NCBI GenBank assembly: GCA_028280485.1
Contig: JANQLS010000079.1
Coordinates: 1-41,363, forward strand
DNA from: Planctomycetota bacterium
GTDB lineage: Bacteria; Planctomycetota; UBA8108; JACQVS01
DNA: 41,363 nucleotides
Direction: 5' to 3'
A model generated the notes under the pieces. That model was not told where the DNA came from. It ran no database searches and was given only the letters and a program-made list of their open reading frames with translations. The stretch's first letter is position 1. Each line of letters begins with the position of its first letter. The position numbers and the translations under genes were made by a program. Below are positions 26,772 to 35,621 of this stretch, piece by piece.

Positions 26772-28214
26772 TCAATTCTTCCCAGGGTTCTTTTTCTTCT
26801 TTGGTTTTTTAACAAAATCTAATCCCTTATCGCTCGGCAAGGAATGATGCCAATCGACCAACATCTTCGTGTACTTCTTAACGACTTCGGGATATTGGTC
26901 AGCAACATTTGCTTTTTCACCGCGATCCATATTCATGTCGTAGAGCTCTGGCTCTCCCCCATCGTATTCACAAAGAAATTTCCATTTGCCATCTCGAACT
27001 GCGAGATCTGGTAGATCTCGATCCCCATAAAAGGAATCTCGATCGGGAGGGCGTCGGAATAAAAGGGGTTGCTTTCGTGATTCCTTTGACTCACCCGTTA
27101 AAACTTCCAACAAAGACTCTCCATCGTACTGAATACCATCAGGTTTTTTAACATTAGAGAGCTTCAACAATGTTGGAACCAAATCGACCGCAGAGAAGAC
27201 AGAGGTTTTATTCACAAAATTCTTCTTCTTGAGAATACCGGGCCCCCAAGCAATTAATGAGGATCGAATTCCCCCTTCATAAAGATGAGTCTTAAATCCT
27301 CTAAAGGGACCGGCAACCCCCGCTCCCTTTTCTGGTCCGTTGTCGGAACAAATCAGAATCAATGTATTGTTCTTTAATTCAGGATCTTCTTTGATGAACT
27401 TGAAGAGTTTTCCAAACTGACGATCCATCTCTTCGAGTACGGAAAGAAACAATCCCCGTTTACCATCACGCCACTTCGTTACCGGGGGCCAAAAGGGACT
27501 GTGAACATCATCCGGCCAAAGGTTGATGTAAAATGGCTTCTTTTCTGCCTTGGCCTTTTTAATAAAAGGAATGGCTTCATCGATAAATCCTTCTGTGATT
27601 TTAGATCGAAGCATCCAACGCACTCCATCCCCTAAGATTTCAGCCTTGCCCCAAATTTTACCGGGCTCCTTTTGCCCGGGACGGAGAGTCAAAGGTAAAA
27701 GCTTAGGGCCCATGCCCTCGAAGTTTGTCAGCGAGGCATCGAAACCGTAGGCACTGATGGGCGGAGCAGTGTTGACATCTCTTTGTCCCCCCATATGCCA
27801 CTTCCCGAAATGCCCAGTGGCGTACCCCGCTTGCTTCAAAGTGCGAGCTAACATGGGAGCTTTTGGATCTAACCACTGAGCCATCCCTCTACGGTTGTTG
27901 TATTCGCGATGCGCTAAGAACGAAGTGATACGCCAACGTTGGGGATATTGCCCCGTCGAAATCGCAACTCTTGAGGGCGAACAAATGGGAGAGTTCACAT
28001 AGAACTGCTCGTACCGAATCCCCTCAGTGGCCATTTGATCTACATGAGGAGTTTTTGCGGCTTCATTTCCAAAACACGAAAAATCTCCCCAACCCATGTC
28101 GTCAATAAAAACCAAAATAATGTTCGGTCTTTCAGCTTGAAGTTGAGAAAAGCTGCCAAGCTGAATGTAAATGCTCAGAACTAAAAACAATCCTGAGAGG
28201 AAATTTAACTTCAT
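26772..28214 (-). CDS. Secreted sulfatase
   Basis: 480 residues from the ATG at 28214. That start is chosen over the longer frame (28280) because a signal peptide follows directly (MKLNFLSGLFLVLSIYIQLG) and AGGA lies about 8 bases upstream. Metal-binding LVFIDDMGWGDFSCFG is at 34-49. The formylglycine motif is CSPSR with Cys78, followed by VAISTGQYPQRW. GKWHMGG and LICSDNGPEKGAGVAGPFRGFKTHLYEGGIR complete the active site. It belongs to the arylsulfatase-like group, with a long middle loop. The C-terminus is Lys-rich (KKPKKKKNPGKN). It is convergent with the small membrane gene and divergent from the sulfatase at 28650. Confidence 0.9.
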   Translation of the reverse strand: MKLNFLSGLFLVLSIYIQLGSFSQLQAERPNIILVFIDDMGWGDFSCFGNEAAKTPHVDQMATEGIRYEQFYVNSPICSPSRVAISTGQYPQRWRITSFLAHREYNNRRGMAQWLDPKAPMLARTLKQAGYATGHFGKWHMGGQRDVNTAPPISAYGFDASLTNFEGMGPKLLPLTLRPGQKEPGKIWGKAEILGDGVRWMLRSKITEGFIDEAIPFIKKAKAEKKPFYINLWPDDVHSPFWPPVTKWRDGKRGLFLSVLEEMDRQFGKLFKFIKEDPELKNNTLILICSDNGPEKGAGVAGPFRGFKTHLYEGGIRSSLIAWGPGILKKKNFVNKTSVFSAVDLVPTLLKLSNVKKPDGIQYDGESLLEVLTGESKESRKQPLLFRRPPDRDSFYGDRDLPDLAVRDGKWKFLCEYDGGEPELYDMNMDRGEKANVADQYPEVVKKYTKMLVDWHHSLPSDKGLDFVKKPKKKKNPGKN

Positions 28215-28649
28215 GAGAAATCCTGAGTTCAAAACTGTAATTTCTGGTGGGGTGGTGGCACTGATTTGCCGGGAGTTCAATCGAACAAGCGCTAATTCAT
28301 GCTGGCAAAAGGGCCATTAAGTATCAAGATTTTAGTAAAATAAGTGGGGCAAATGCGAAATTATTTCATGGAATCGATAGAATGACGATTCAACTTGGAT
28401 CCTCTTTATACCCAGCACTCAACATTGAGGTTGTGAGTATTTATTTAATCTAAAGTTGGCGAGGGATTCATCCAAATCAACTCAGTAAAAGTGTTATTTA
28501 AAGTACTTTGTACCAGCATTACGTTTTCGCTTCGTACGGCCCGAAGGTCGAACCTACCACTTAACTAGCCCGAAGCGCTAGCGAGGGGAGTTTCCCTCGC
28601 TAGCGCTTCGGGCTAGTTAAAATTAAAGACTCAAGCCACCCTTACCAAT
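28215..28649. other. Divergent promoter region between two sulfatase genes, containing an inverted repeat
   Basis: 435 bases without a credible gene. The last part holds the 27-bp inverted repeat at 28561-28620. Just before it, at about 28528-28549, a short imperfect CTTCG/CGAAG dyad may be a degenerate relative of that repeat. No recognisable operator was seen. Confidence 0.5.
28561..28620. repeat. Perfect inverted pair of a 27-bp repeat (REPIN-like), first locus
   Basis: The left arm (28561-28587) begins TTAACTAGCCCGAAGCGC and ends GCGAGGG. The right arm (28594-28620) is its exact reverse complement, with only GAGTTT between them. The same sequence recurs at 35622-35707 in the opposite arrangement. 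Each arm also contains its own small dyad, CTAGC to GCTAG around a TTC centre, as in REP elements. The pair lies about 30 bases before the sulfatase start at 28650. I have an impression that a closely similar repeat is common in Rhodopirellula-type genomes, but I cannot confirm it here. Confidence 0.92.
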
Positions 28650-30110
28650 ATGTATTTTCGAAAGCTCCATCTAACATATCTCTTCATTTTATTCCTTTTG
28701 CCCAAACCTGACTTGAATGCGGTAGAGAAGGATAAACCCAACGTTCTTTTCATCGCAGTCGATGATCTCAACGATTGGGTCAATTGCATGGGAGGGAGAA
28801 AAGGAGTTCACACCCCAAACTTTGATCGATTAGCTAAGCGGGGTGTTCTCTTCACGAATGCGCATTGCGCTGCGCCATCCTGTAATCCTTCCCGCGTTGC
28901 CATGATGACAGGGGTTGCTCCCCACAACTCAGGCATCTATCGCAACGGTCAAGATTGGCGAAAAAATGAGCGATTAAAAAATGCGATAACTCTTCCCGAA
29001 CATTTTCGTGCCAATGGCTACAAGGCCATCGGAGGAGGGAAAATCTTTCATGCTCTTTCTTGGATCATCGATTCTTACGGGAAACAACAAAACGACCCCA
29101 AGATTTGGGATTCTTACTTCCCCTCATTAACACAGCCCATGCCAGACACTCTTTGGCCTCAGGAAGCAAAGGCTCGTACGGGAAAAAAGGGTTACACCCA
29201 TTGGTCTCCGATCGCAAAGGGTAAGGAGGCTCCAACGAGAAGACCCGCCCACTTCTTTGATTGGGCTCCGATGAATGAAAAAGAATCGGGAATGGCAGAC
29301 CATCAGGTGATCGATTGGGCGATCAGCGAACTCAGAAAAGATCACCAAAAACCTTTTTTTCAAGCGGTGGGAATCTTTAGACCTCATATCCCCTGGTTTG
29401 TGCCCAAAAAGTATTTCGATCTTTATCCGGTTGACAAAGTTGAACTTCCTCAGATCAAAGAGAATGACCACGAAGATACTTCGAAGATTGGCCAAGGATT
29501 CTGCCGCAAAAGTTGGCAACGCTGGGCCGTTGAAGCTGACATGTGGAAGGGTGCGGTTCAAGGTTATTTGGCGAGTATCAGTTATGCGGATGCCGAATTG
29601 GGTCGCCTTTTAGATGCCTTAGACCAAAGCAAGTATAAAGATAAAACGGTCATCGTCCTTTGGTCCGACCACGGAATGCACATCGGCGAGAAGGAGCACT
29701 GGGAAAAATTCACACTCTGGGAAGAATCCACGAGAGTTCCTCTGATGATTGTGGCTCCCAAGGTATCTCAAGTAGGAGGTCGATGCTCCCAACCCGTGAG
29801 CCTTTTAGATGTGTATCCCACCCTCAATGAGCTCTGCGCGCTTCCTAAAAGAGGCGATATCGATGGGCAATCTTTGGTGCCTCTCCTCAAAAATCCGAAT
29901 AAAAAACGTCGGCTACCAGCGATAACATCTTGGGGAAGAAGAAACTTCGCTGTACGAACGGAACACTTTAGGTATATTGAGTACAATAACGGCGACCGTG
30001 AACTTTACGATCACCGCCAAGATCCCAATGAATTTGTTAATCTGGCTAAAAAAGATCCTGATAAATGGGAAGCCTTGATGAAAAAACTCTCAAAGTGGAT
30101 CCCAAAGTAA
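28650..30110 (+). CDS. Secreted sulfatase, iduronate-2-sulfatase-like
   Basis: A 486-residue type I sulfatase with a hydrophobic N-terminus (about 8-24) acting as signal peptide. Metal-binding LFIAVDDLNDWVNCMGG is at 33-49. The maturation motif CNPSR has Cys78, followed by VAMMTGVAPHNSGIY. GGGKIFHA (about 129-136) replaces the GKWH type, and WSDHGMHIGEKEHWEKFTLWEESTRVPLM (about 336-364) forms the second half of the active site. These are the hallmarks of the iduronate-2-sulfatase/choline-sulfatase branch. The C-terminus LYDHRQDPNEFVNLA is typical. The inverted repeat at 28561 lies in its leader or promoter. Confidence 0.92.
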   Translation: MYFRKLHLTYLFILFLLPKPDLNAVEKDKPNVLFIAVDDLNDWVNCMGGRKGVHTPNFDRLAKRGVLFTNAHCAAPSCNPSRVAMMTGVAPHNSGIYRNGQDWRKNERLKNAITLPEHFRANGYKAIGGGKIFHALSWIIDSYGKQQNDPKIWDSYFPSLTQPMPDTLWPQEAKARTGKKGYTHWSPIAKGKEAPTRRPAHFFDWAPMNEKESGMADHQVIDWAISELRKDHQKPFFQAVGIFRPHIPWFVPKKYFDLYPVDKVELPQIKENDHEDTSKIGQGFCRKSWQRWAVEADMWKGAVQGYLASISYADAELGRLLDALDQSKYKDKTVIVLWSDHGMHIGEKEHWEKFTLWEESTRVPLMIVAPKVSQVGGRCSQPVSLLDVYPTLNELCALPKRGDIDGQSLVPLLKNPNKKRRLPAITSWGRRNFAVRTEHFRYIEYNNGDRELYDHRQDPNEFVNLAKKDPDKWEALMKKLSKWIPK

Positions 30111-30209
30111 ATCTTTGGCCAAGGTGTAACAAGTTTACAATTAAACAACTCCATTCCCCTCGAAATGCCTAAGTGCTGAGGGGCTTAAGAAAATTGAATA
30201 GGAAATACG

Positions 30210-30698
30210 ATGAGCAATCTCGTCAGCTTGTACGTAGGTTCGACCTCAGAGGTCGTTGAAGCATTAAGAAATATCGATTTTGAAGCCGACGATATCGTCA
30301 AACTCAAAGACTATCTAAAAGAAGCTGAAGAAGATTTCTACATGATGGCTCTTTCAGATATCTACGATCTGAAACAAAGTGAAATTTCAGGCGAGCCCGC
30401 AGAGCGCCTTCTTCGAATGATTCTTTGGACTTGGATCGACGACCCCGATCCTTCGGACCTTCCTCAATCCGTCAAAGATGAGCTGTTCTTAGATATCGGG
30501 CTTTCCCCTGAAGGTATCGAAGACTTAAGAACTGAGATCGAAAGCTTTGATCCTGAAAAGCTTGCTGAGAAACTTCACAATCCCAACGACATCTTTGAAA
30601 ACGCTGAAGAACTTACAAAATACCTTTCGTATTGGAGTACTGCATTTAAAGATGCGCTACAAAACAATGCGGGATTGTTCTTTAAAGTGTGGGTCTGA
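30210..30698 (+). CDS. Acidic cytoplasmic protein of unknown function
   Basis: A 162-residue protein, rich in Asp/Glu, predicted mostly helical, with no signal peptide or membrane segment. I recognise no family; DUF1877-like proteins share the size and acidity, but I see no decisive motif. The start is supported by AGGAAA five bases before ATG 30210. It follows the sulfatase by 99 bases. In between, a weak dyad CCCCTC (30156-30161) / GAGGGG (30178-30183) could be a poor terminator. Confidence 0.6.
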   Translation: MSNLVSLYVGSTSEVVEALRNIDFEADDIVKLKDYLKEAEEDFYMMALSDIYDLKQSEISGEPAERLLRMILWTWIDDPDPSDLPQSVKDELFLDIGLSPEGIEDLRTEIESFDPEKLAEKLHNPNDIFENAEELTKYLSYWSTAFKDALQNNAGLFFKVWV

Positions 30699-30931
30699 TC
30701 GAGCTCTGAATTCTGCAAATTTTTACGCTATGTCAACTTGTCTAAATCTAATTTTTCAAGCACTATTGTTTTTCCGTGACTTGAAATTCAGGGGGTCAGT
30801 AAATACAATCTATCTTCAATTTCCAACATTGAATGTTTAAAATCGGAGAGATTACGAGAGAATTATGCTCGTAGTTCGACCGAAAAATAGTGTTGTACTC
30901 AACAATGCAGAAAAGTATAGGGCAGATACAA

Positions 30932-31429
30932 ATGAACGAATCCAATCCATTCAGCGCACCACAAACCGAAGCATCCGTTCCGTTAACTGGTAATGAAAAT
31001 CTTGAAGGGCTTAACTTTGACGAACTTAAAAAGCTGTACCATAGATCGTGCAATGTCAACGTGATCAACGCCCTCTTAATCTTGGGTTTCTTCCTTTTGG
31101 CCATCGCAAGTATAGTCCCTGGACTACCTATGAGCCTGCGAATGGTCCTGATGGGCTTTACGGCCTTTTACGCAATCGCTATTGTAGGATTGTTTATTAG
31201 ATCGTCTTGGGGACGCATCTTAGGGATCATCGTTAGCGTTCTTACTTTACTAGGAATGCTGTTTAACTTGTCAACGGGCAATACGAATGCAGTTGGGGCT
31301 TTGATTTCCATGATAGTTGGAATCGCCGGTTTGTTTGCTTTCATTGGCTCACCTCAATTGTTCGGCCCAGATCGATTCACTCATAAAGAATTGAAGGCTG
31401 AATTTAAACTTCAGAAGCGAAGTCGTTAA
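30932..31429 (+). CDS. Four-helix membrane protein with NPF-rich N-terminus
   Basis: 165 residues from the ATG at 30932, preferred over the longer frame (30890) because AGGG precedes it and because MNESNPFSAPQTE is a typical planctomycete membrane-protein opening. After about 45 polar residues come four hydrophobic helices (about 47-67, 72-92, 97-115, 120-142), then a basic tail. The function is unknown; it resembles the many short DUF-type membrane proteins of planctomycetes. It ends before the terminator at 31501. Confidence 0.65.
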   Translation: MNESNPFSAPQTEASVPLTGNENLEGLNFDELKKLYHRSCNVNVINALLILGFFLLAIASIVPGLPMSLRMVLMGFTAFYAIAIVGLFIRSSWGRILGIIVSVLTLLGMLFNLSTGNTNAVGALISMIVGIAGLFAFIGSPQLFGPDRFTHKELKAEFKLQKRSR

Positions 31430-31500
31430 TGAAATTCAAGGCTTAGTAAGCACTAACTCATTTTCGATTCTTATCAAAACTGAATAATAATACTAAATTT

Positions 31501-31529
31501 AAGCTGAGGCCTTGCGCCTCAGCTTTTTT
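31501..31529 (+). terminator. Rho-independent terminator
   Basis: AAGCTGAGGC and GCCTCAGCTT form a perfect 10-bp stem with loop CTTGC, followed by TTTT. It lies about 70 bases after the membrane protein stop. Confidence 0.88.
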
Positions 31530-31665
31530 ATGCGTTTCAATTTATAACGAGCTCTCTCCAAGGCCTCTCAATTCCCTCAATATTTGTTGTCAGGATATTT
31601 GAGGAAAGGGACGGCAAAGATGAATTTGATCGCCTTCTAAATATTAAGCATTGAACCTCAAGCTC

Positions 31666-33111
31666 TCACTGCTTCTCAGTCTCCTTAAGCTCCCCCATCA
31701 CTTCCTTCTTCCACTTTAAAAGCTCCGCTTGCATTCTTTGGGTCACCTCAGGAGATTGAGTCAACAGGTTGTTCTTTTCATTCCGATCTTTTTGAATATC
31801 AAACAACATCTTCTTTTTCTTTGTGATGATCAATTTATAACGGTCTTCCATCCAAACCGATTCATTACCATGCTTGTTTAAAAAGCCGATCGGCGAACCA
31901 CGATTTACCTGCTTTCCCGTAATCAATGGTAGAAGACTGATGCCGTCGTAAGTTCGATCAGTAGCGAGTGGAATATTCAATACATCCATCACTGTCGGGA
32001 AGTAATCGGAAGTGACACAGGGCGCGGTAATCGTTTTTGGTGTTTTGATTTTCTCTGGCCAAACTAATAGCCCAGGCACTCGAATACCACCTTCGAGAAT
32101 AGAAAGCTTGAAGCCGGACAAACCCTTGGTCGATCCAACATGACGAGGCGATCCCTGGCGAGCAGGACCATTGTCGGAACAAAACCAAAGCATAGTGTTT
32201 TGTGAAACACCTAACCTTTTGAGCTCCCCACGTAAGCGCCCCACTTGTTCATCCATCGCCGTTAAACAAGCGTAGTAGTGTTGGACGTGCTCCGGATGCT
32301 CCGAATACATTTTGCGGTACTTTTCCCCACCGATAACGGGAGAATGAGGAGTATGAAACCATATAAACGCTAAGAAGGGTTTCTTATCTTTAACCGCTTT
32401 TTGAATAAAGGGGAGAGCACGATCCATGATCACTCGAGAATCATCGCCGCGAGTATTTTCTGACTCCGTTTTTCCCGGCCCCACAAAATATTCGTTTCCG
32501 TAGGGTTTTCCTTTAGCCGGATCTTCACCTTTCTTTTTGTTTTTCTTCTTGATAGCTCCCGGATCGATCAAGGGATCCCAAGTAGGCACTTTGGATTCCG
32601 TTACAAAACAAACATCAACATCACGTTCCCAGGGAGGGCAATAGTAACGAACAGGCTTTTGAGAGAAAGGCCCCCACCGACGTTGATCCCCTTTCTTCTT
32701 TGAAAGAGTCCCCAAATGCCATTTCCCGAAGTGCCCCGTCGTGTATCCCTTCTTCTTCAAAACTGAAGTTATGGCGATTTCTTTTTCTTCAAGCCTTCCG
32801 CGCATCGCGTGGGTCACTCCAAAGCGGTACGGATTTCTTCCCGTATAGCAACTTCCCCGAGTGGGTGAACACATCGCCGCCGCCGAATAAAACCGAGTAA
32901 AGGTGATGCCCTCACGGCTCATTTGATCCAAGTGTGGAGTCTTGAGGTGTGGATGCCCGTTATACCCGGTATCTCCCCACCCTTGGTCGTCGGTCATACA
33001 AAAGATGATGTTAGGAACTGTAGGAGCTTCATCAGCAACAAGATCTGATGGTGAGTAACTCAGCGTAATACTGGTGACTAAAAGATTAACGATAAGCCAA
33101 GTGTTATTCAT
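31666..33111 (-). CDS. Secreted sulfatase
   Basis: A 481-residue type I sulfatase with an N-terminal signal (about 1-26). Metal-binding IIFCMTDDQGWGDTGYNGH is at 35-53. The formylglycine motif CSPTR has Cys81 and is followed by GSCYTGRNPYRFG. GKWHLG (about 118-123) and LWFCSDNGPARQGSPRHVGSTKGLSGFKLSILEGGIRVPGLL (about 307-348) complete the site. It has an unusually basic mid insertion (about 185-200, KKKNKKKGEDPAKGK). It belongs to the arylsulfatase-like group; the substrate is unknown. Confidence 0.9.
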   Translation of the reverse strand: MNNTWLIVNLLVTSITLSYSPSDLVADEAPTVPNIIFCMTDDQGWGDTGYNGHPHLKTPHLDQMSREGITFTRFYSAAAMCSPTRGSCYTGRNPYRFGVTHAMRGRLEEKEIAITSVLKKKGYTTGHFGKWHLGTLSKKKGDQRRWGPFSQKPVRYYCPPWERDVDVCFVTESKVPTWDPLIDPGAIKKKNKKKGEDPAKGKPYGNEYFVGPGKTESENTRGDDSRVIMDRALPFIQKAVKDKKPFLAFIWFHTPHSPVIGGEKYRKMYSEHPEHVQHYYACLTAMDEQVGRLRGELKRLGVSQNTMLWFCSDNGPARQGSPRHVGSTKGLSGFKLSILEGGIRVPGLLVWPEKIKTPKTITAPCVTSDYFPTVMDVLNIPLATDRTYDGISLLPLITGKQVNRGSPIGFLNKHGNESVWMEDRYKLIITKKKKMLFDIQKDRNEKNNLLTQSPEVTQRMQAELLKWKKEVMGELKETEKQ

Positions 33112-33375
33112 TGAAGTAGATTCACTTACGTAGAAGTTCTAAGAAGATAACGGCCCTTAATAGAGTCCAATTATTGATTTTAAATGGAGAGAATATTTCC
33201 GTATCTTGACTGAGGAAATTCCTAAAAGAGTAAAAGGCCCAGAAAACTTCCACATTTCAACGGATATCCGCCTTTATTTTAACGTAAACTAAAACAAGAA
33301 TTCGAACGCTAATCTCAGTTGAGTAGATAAACCTATTTGAATTTTCATCGATCCTTAAGGCAATTGGAGGAACTG

Positions 33376-34260
33376 ATGGTGATCCCTAAAAGCGTAATAG
33401 CAAAGAAAAGTTTTCTAGTAGCTATATTCCTGCTTCCCTTACTTTTTATTCCAGGAGTGAGCCGCTCCCAGGATCTCCCCTTCGTTCGAGGTGATATTGA
33501 CAAAGTCGATGGAGTCAATATTACAGATGCGATTTTGACTTTTATGCATATCTATTTAGGCAAAGAAGTCAATTGTGTTGATGCGGTTGACGTTAATGAT
33601 GACAGCCAACTCGACACTTCAGATGGAGTTCATCTTTTAGCCTACCTCTTTTTAAAATCGGCTCCTCCTCCACCACCGTTTCCTGAATGTGGGTTCGATG
33701 AGACTGAAGATGATTTCTCATGTGAAGTTGCTGGCCCCTGTCCTGCTCCTCAAGGAGATGCTTACGTCTTTATTGTCCAAAGATCGAGCAGCATGAGAAA
33801 CTACCTCCAAAGAGCAAAGAACGAAATCATTACTACGCTCGAGCACATGAGTTCACAGTCTCAAATTGCGATCGTTCTTTTTGATCGCGGGCTCATCCGC
33901 TGGCCCTCCAATGGAAAAATTGCTGACAGCACCGAGCAAAATAAAGCTTCGGCGATCGCCTTTTTAAGATCCGTCCAAACCGGAAGCGGTACTTGTGAAC
34001 TTCCTGGGTTTATCCAAGCGCTGAACATCACAAAAACATCAACAAGCCCGAGGAAAACGATTGTTTATTACGGGCGAGGAAGCGGAACGTGCCCCGGTCA
34101 CTCAGCTGCTGAATACCTCGAAAACACCCTCAAGGAAATTCAAACTCGTAATACGGAAAACGTTCAAATTAATTGCATCGGCATGGGTGACAGTATAAAT
34201 CATTCATTCATGCAACGTCTCGCGCAGCAAAATGGCGGAACTTTTTCCAGAATAAGATGA
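33376..34260 (+). CDS. Secreted vWA protein with N-terminal dockerin-like pair
   Basis: 294 residues from ATG 33376. GGAGG at 33366-33370, five bases upstream, decides this start over the longer frame at 33337. The signal peptide (about 1-31, ending SRSQ) is followed directly by a dockerin-like EF-hand pair (RGDIDKVDGVNITDA about 38-52 and AVDVNDDSQLDTSDG about 70-84) with Cys residues. A Pro-rich linker (about 97-104) leads to a von Willebrand A domain (about 128-294). Its metal-site motif DxSxS is altered: QRSSS at 135-139, so Asp is replaced by Gln. GSGTCELPG may supply the Thr. Dockerin-like pairs usually sit at the C-terminus in the other large proteins here, so the order is unusual. A protein-protein binding role is likely. 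Confidence 0.8.
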   Translation: MVIPKSVIAKKSFLVAIFLLPLLFIPGVSRSQDLPFVRGDIDKVDGVNITDAILTFMHIYLGKEVNCVDAVDVNDDSQLDTSDGVHLLAYLFLKSAPPPPPFPECGFDETEDDFSCEVAGPCPAPQGDAYVFIVQRSSSMRNYLQRAKNEIITTLEHMSSQSQIAIVLFDRGLIRWPSNGKIADSTEQNKASAIAFLRSVQTGSGTCELPGFIQALNITKTSTSPRKTIVYYGRGSGTCPGHSAAEYLENTLKEIQTRNTENVQINCIGMGDSINHSFMQRLAQQNGGTFSRIR

Positions 34261-34278
34261 AGCTTCATCAATTTAGTT

Positions 34279-34314
34279 AGAACTGAGACTTTAAATTCTA
34301 AGTCTCTTAGTTCT
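34279..34314. other. Hairpin after the vWA gene, possible terminator
   Basis: AGAACTGAGACTT (34279-34291) pairs with AAGTCTCTTAGTTCT (34300-34314) with a 2-base bulge and an 8-base loop. There is no T-run after it, so termination is uncertain; it could instead stabilise the 3' end of the vWA mRNA. Confidence 0.4.
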
Positions 34315-34398
34315 AGTAAGCTTGCTCATATTCTCATGGCTCCGATATAATTTAGAATCAATCCAAAATTGATTTCAAACTTCATCGGAGCCGATCTT

Positions 34399-35601
34399 AT
34401 GAGCCATCAAAAAACCACCCGCCGATCCTTCATAGGCAAAACTGCTGGAATCAGTGCCGGCTTAACATTAACAGCATTAAGTACAAACAATGTCCTGGGA
34501 GCAAATGAACGGCTCAAGGTAGGAGTCATCGGAGTGGGTCAACGAGGCCGAGGACGCCTGCGCTCCGCCCAGGATCATGGTGCTGAGATCGTAGCTATCT
34601 GCGATGTGAATCAGCAAGCCTACGGTCCCGCCGAAAAAATTGTGCGTGGTGCTCCACCCAAGCGCTACGATCGCCATGAAGACTTACTCGCTCGAGATGA
34701 TATCGACTGTGTCATCATCGCCTCCCCCGATCATTGGCACCGTGACCACGTGATTGATGCCGTAAAGGCGGGAAAAGATGCCTACCTCGAAAAACCGATG
34801 GCTCACAGCCTCGAAGACTCCAAAGAGATCGTCAAAGCCGTTCAAGCTAGTGGTCGCATCGTTCAAGTGGGTAACCAACGTCGAAGTGGAAAGCACTGGG
34901 AAAAGGCTCGCGATATGGTTGCCGCGGGAAAAATTGGCGACTTAAGATTCGTGAGAACTTGGGATACACGCTACCGACCCGTCGATCCTTACGTCGAACG
35001 AGCAAAACGCTTTAAAGCTAAAGAAATTGATTGGAAAAGATTTTTAGGCCGAGCCCCCAGTCGCCCTTTCGATCCGGTTCGAGTTTCAGCCTGGAGATGG
35101 TTCTGGGATTATGGTGGAGGTTTAATGACCGACATCGGCCCTCATAGATTAGATGTAGCTCACTGGATCTCAGATACCCTCGGGCCTAAAAGTGTCGTTT
35201 GTAACGGCGGGAACTATCACTCTCCCGAATGGGAAACTCCTGACAATGTACACGCCATCTTAGACTGTGGAACATTCTGTATTAATTTCAACGTTCACTT
35301 CATGAATGGATTTGATGGAGGCGGCGCTGGATTCTATGGCACCGGAGGCGCGATCGTTCAGGGGCACGGAAAGATGCAATTTGCAGACTCAAGGGGTAAC
35401 GTCAAAGAAGAGTGGGCAACTCCAGGAGAGGGTGAACTTCACATGCAAAACTTTTTGGAATGTGTTAAGAGTCGGAAGAATCCTAATTCACCCGTCGATG
35501 TCGCACATAAGGTTTTAGTGGGTGCGTTCCTTGCGAACGAATCGTATTTAACTGGGAAGCGTGTAGGCTGGGATGTGGAGAGTCAGAAGAAGAGGGTTTA
35601 G
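34399..35601 (+). CDS. Tat-exported Gfo/Idh/MocA family oxidoreductase
   Basis: 400 residues from ATG 34399, chosen because CGGAG lies 8 bases upstream and the Tat signal follows (TTRRSFIGK at 6-14). An NAD(P)-binding Rossmann motif VGVIGVGQRGRG lies at 41-52. The family signature YLEKPMAHS is at 129-137. DIGPHRLDVAHW, typical of the catalytic Asp-His region, lies in the C-terminal domain. Homologues act on sugars, inositols or glycan residues (for example NAD-dependent glycosidase types) and are often Tat-exported in planctomycetes. The substrate here is unknown. It is a single gene, followed after about 20 bases by the second inverted repeat (35622-35707). Confidence 0.9.
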   Translation: MSHQKTTRRSFIGKTAGISAGLTLTALSTNNVLGANERLKVGVIGVGQRGRGRLRSAQDHGAEIVAICDVNQQAYGPAEKIVRGAPPKRYDRHEDLLARDDIDCVIIASPDHWHRDHVIDAVKAGKDAYLEKPMAHSLEDSKEIVKAVQASGRIVQVGNQRRSGKHWEKARDMVAAGKIGDLRFVRTWDTRYRPVDPYVERAKRFKAKEIDWKRFLGRAPSRPFDPVRVSAWRWFWDYGGGLMTDIGPHRLDVAHWISDTLGPKSVVCNGGNYHSPEWETPDNVHAILDCGTFCINFNVHFMNGFDGGGAGFYGTGGAIVQGHGKMQFADSRGNVKEEWATPGEGELHMQNFLECVKSRKNPNSPVDVAHKVLVGAFLANESYLTGKRVGWDVESQKKRV

Positions 35602-35621
35602 AAGTTAAATATAGATTCATT

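Noticed and set aside
29127..29561. Minus-strand open frame of 144 codons
   Set aside because: It is antisense to the well-supported sulfatase at 28650 and has no family features.
30156..30183. Terminator between the sulfatase and the acidic protein
   Set aside because: Only a 6-bp stem with a 16-base loop and no T-run.
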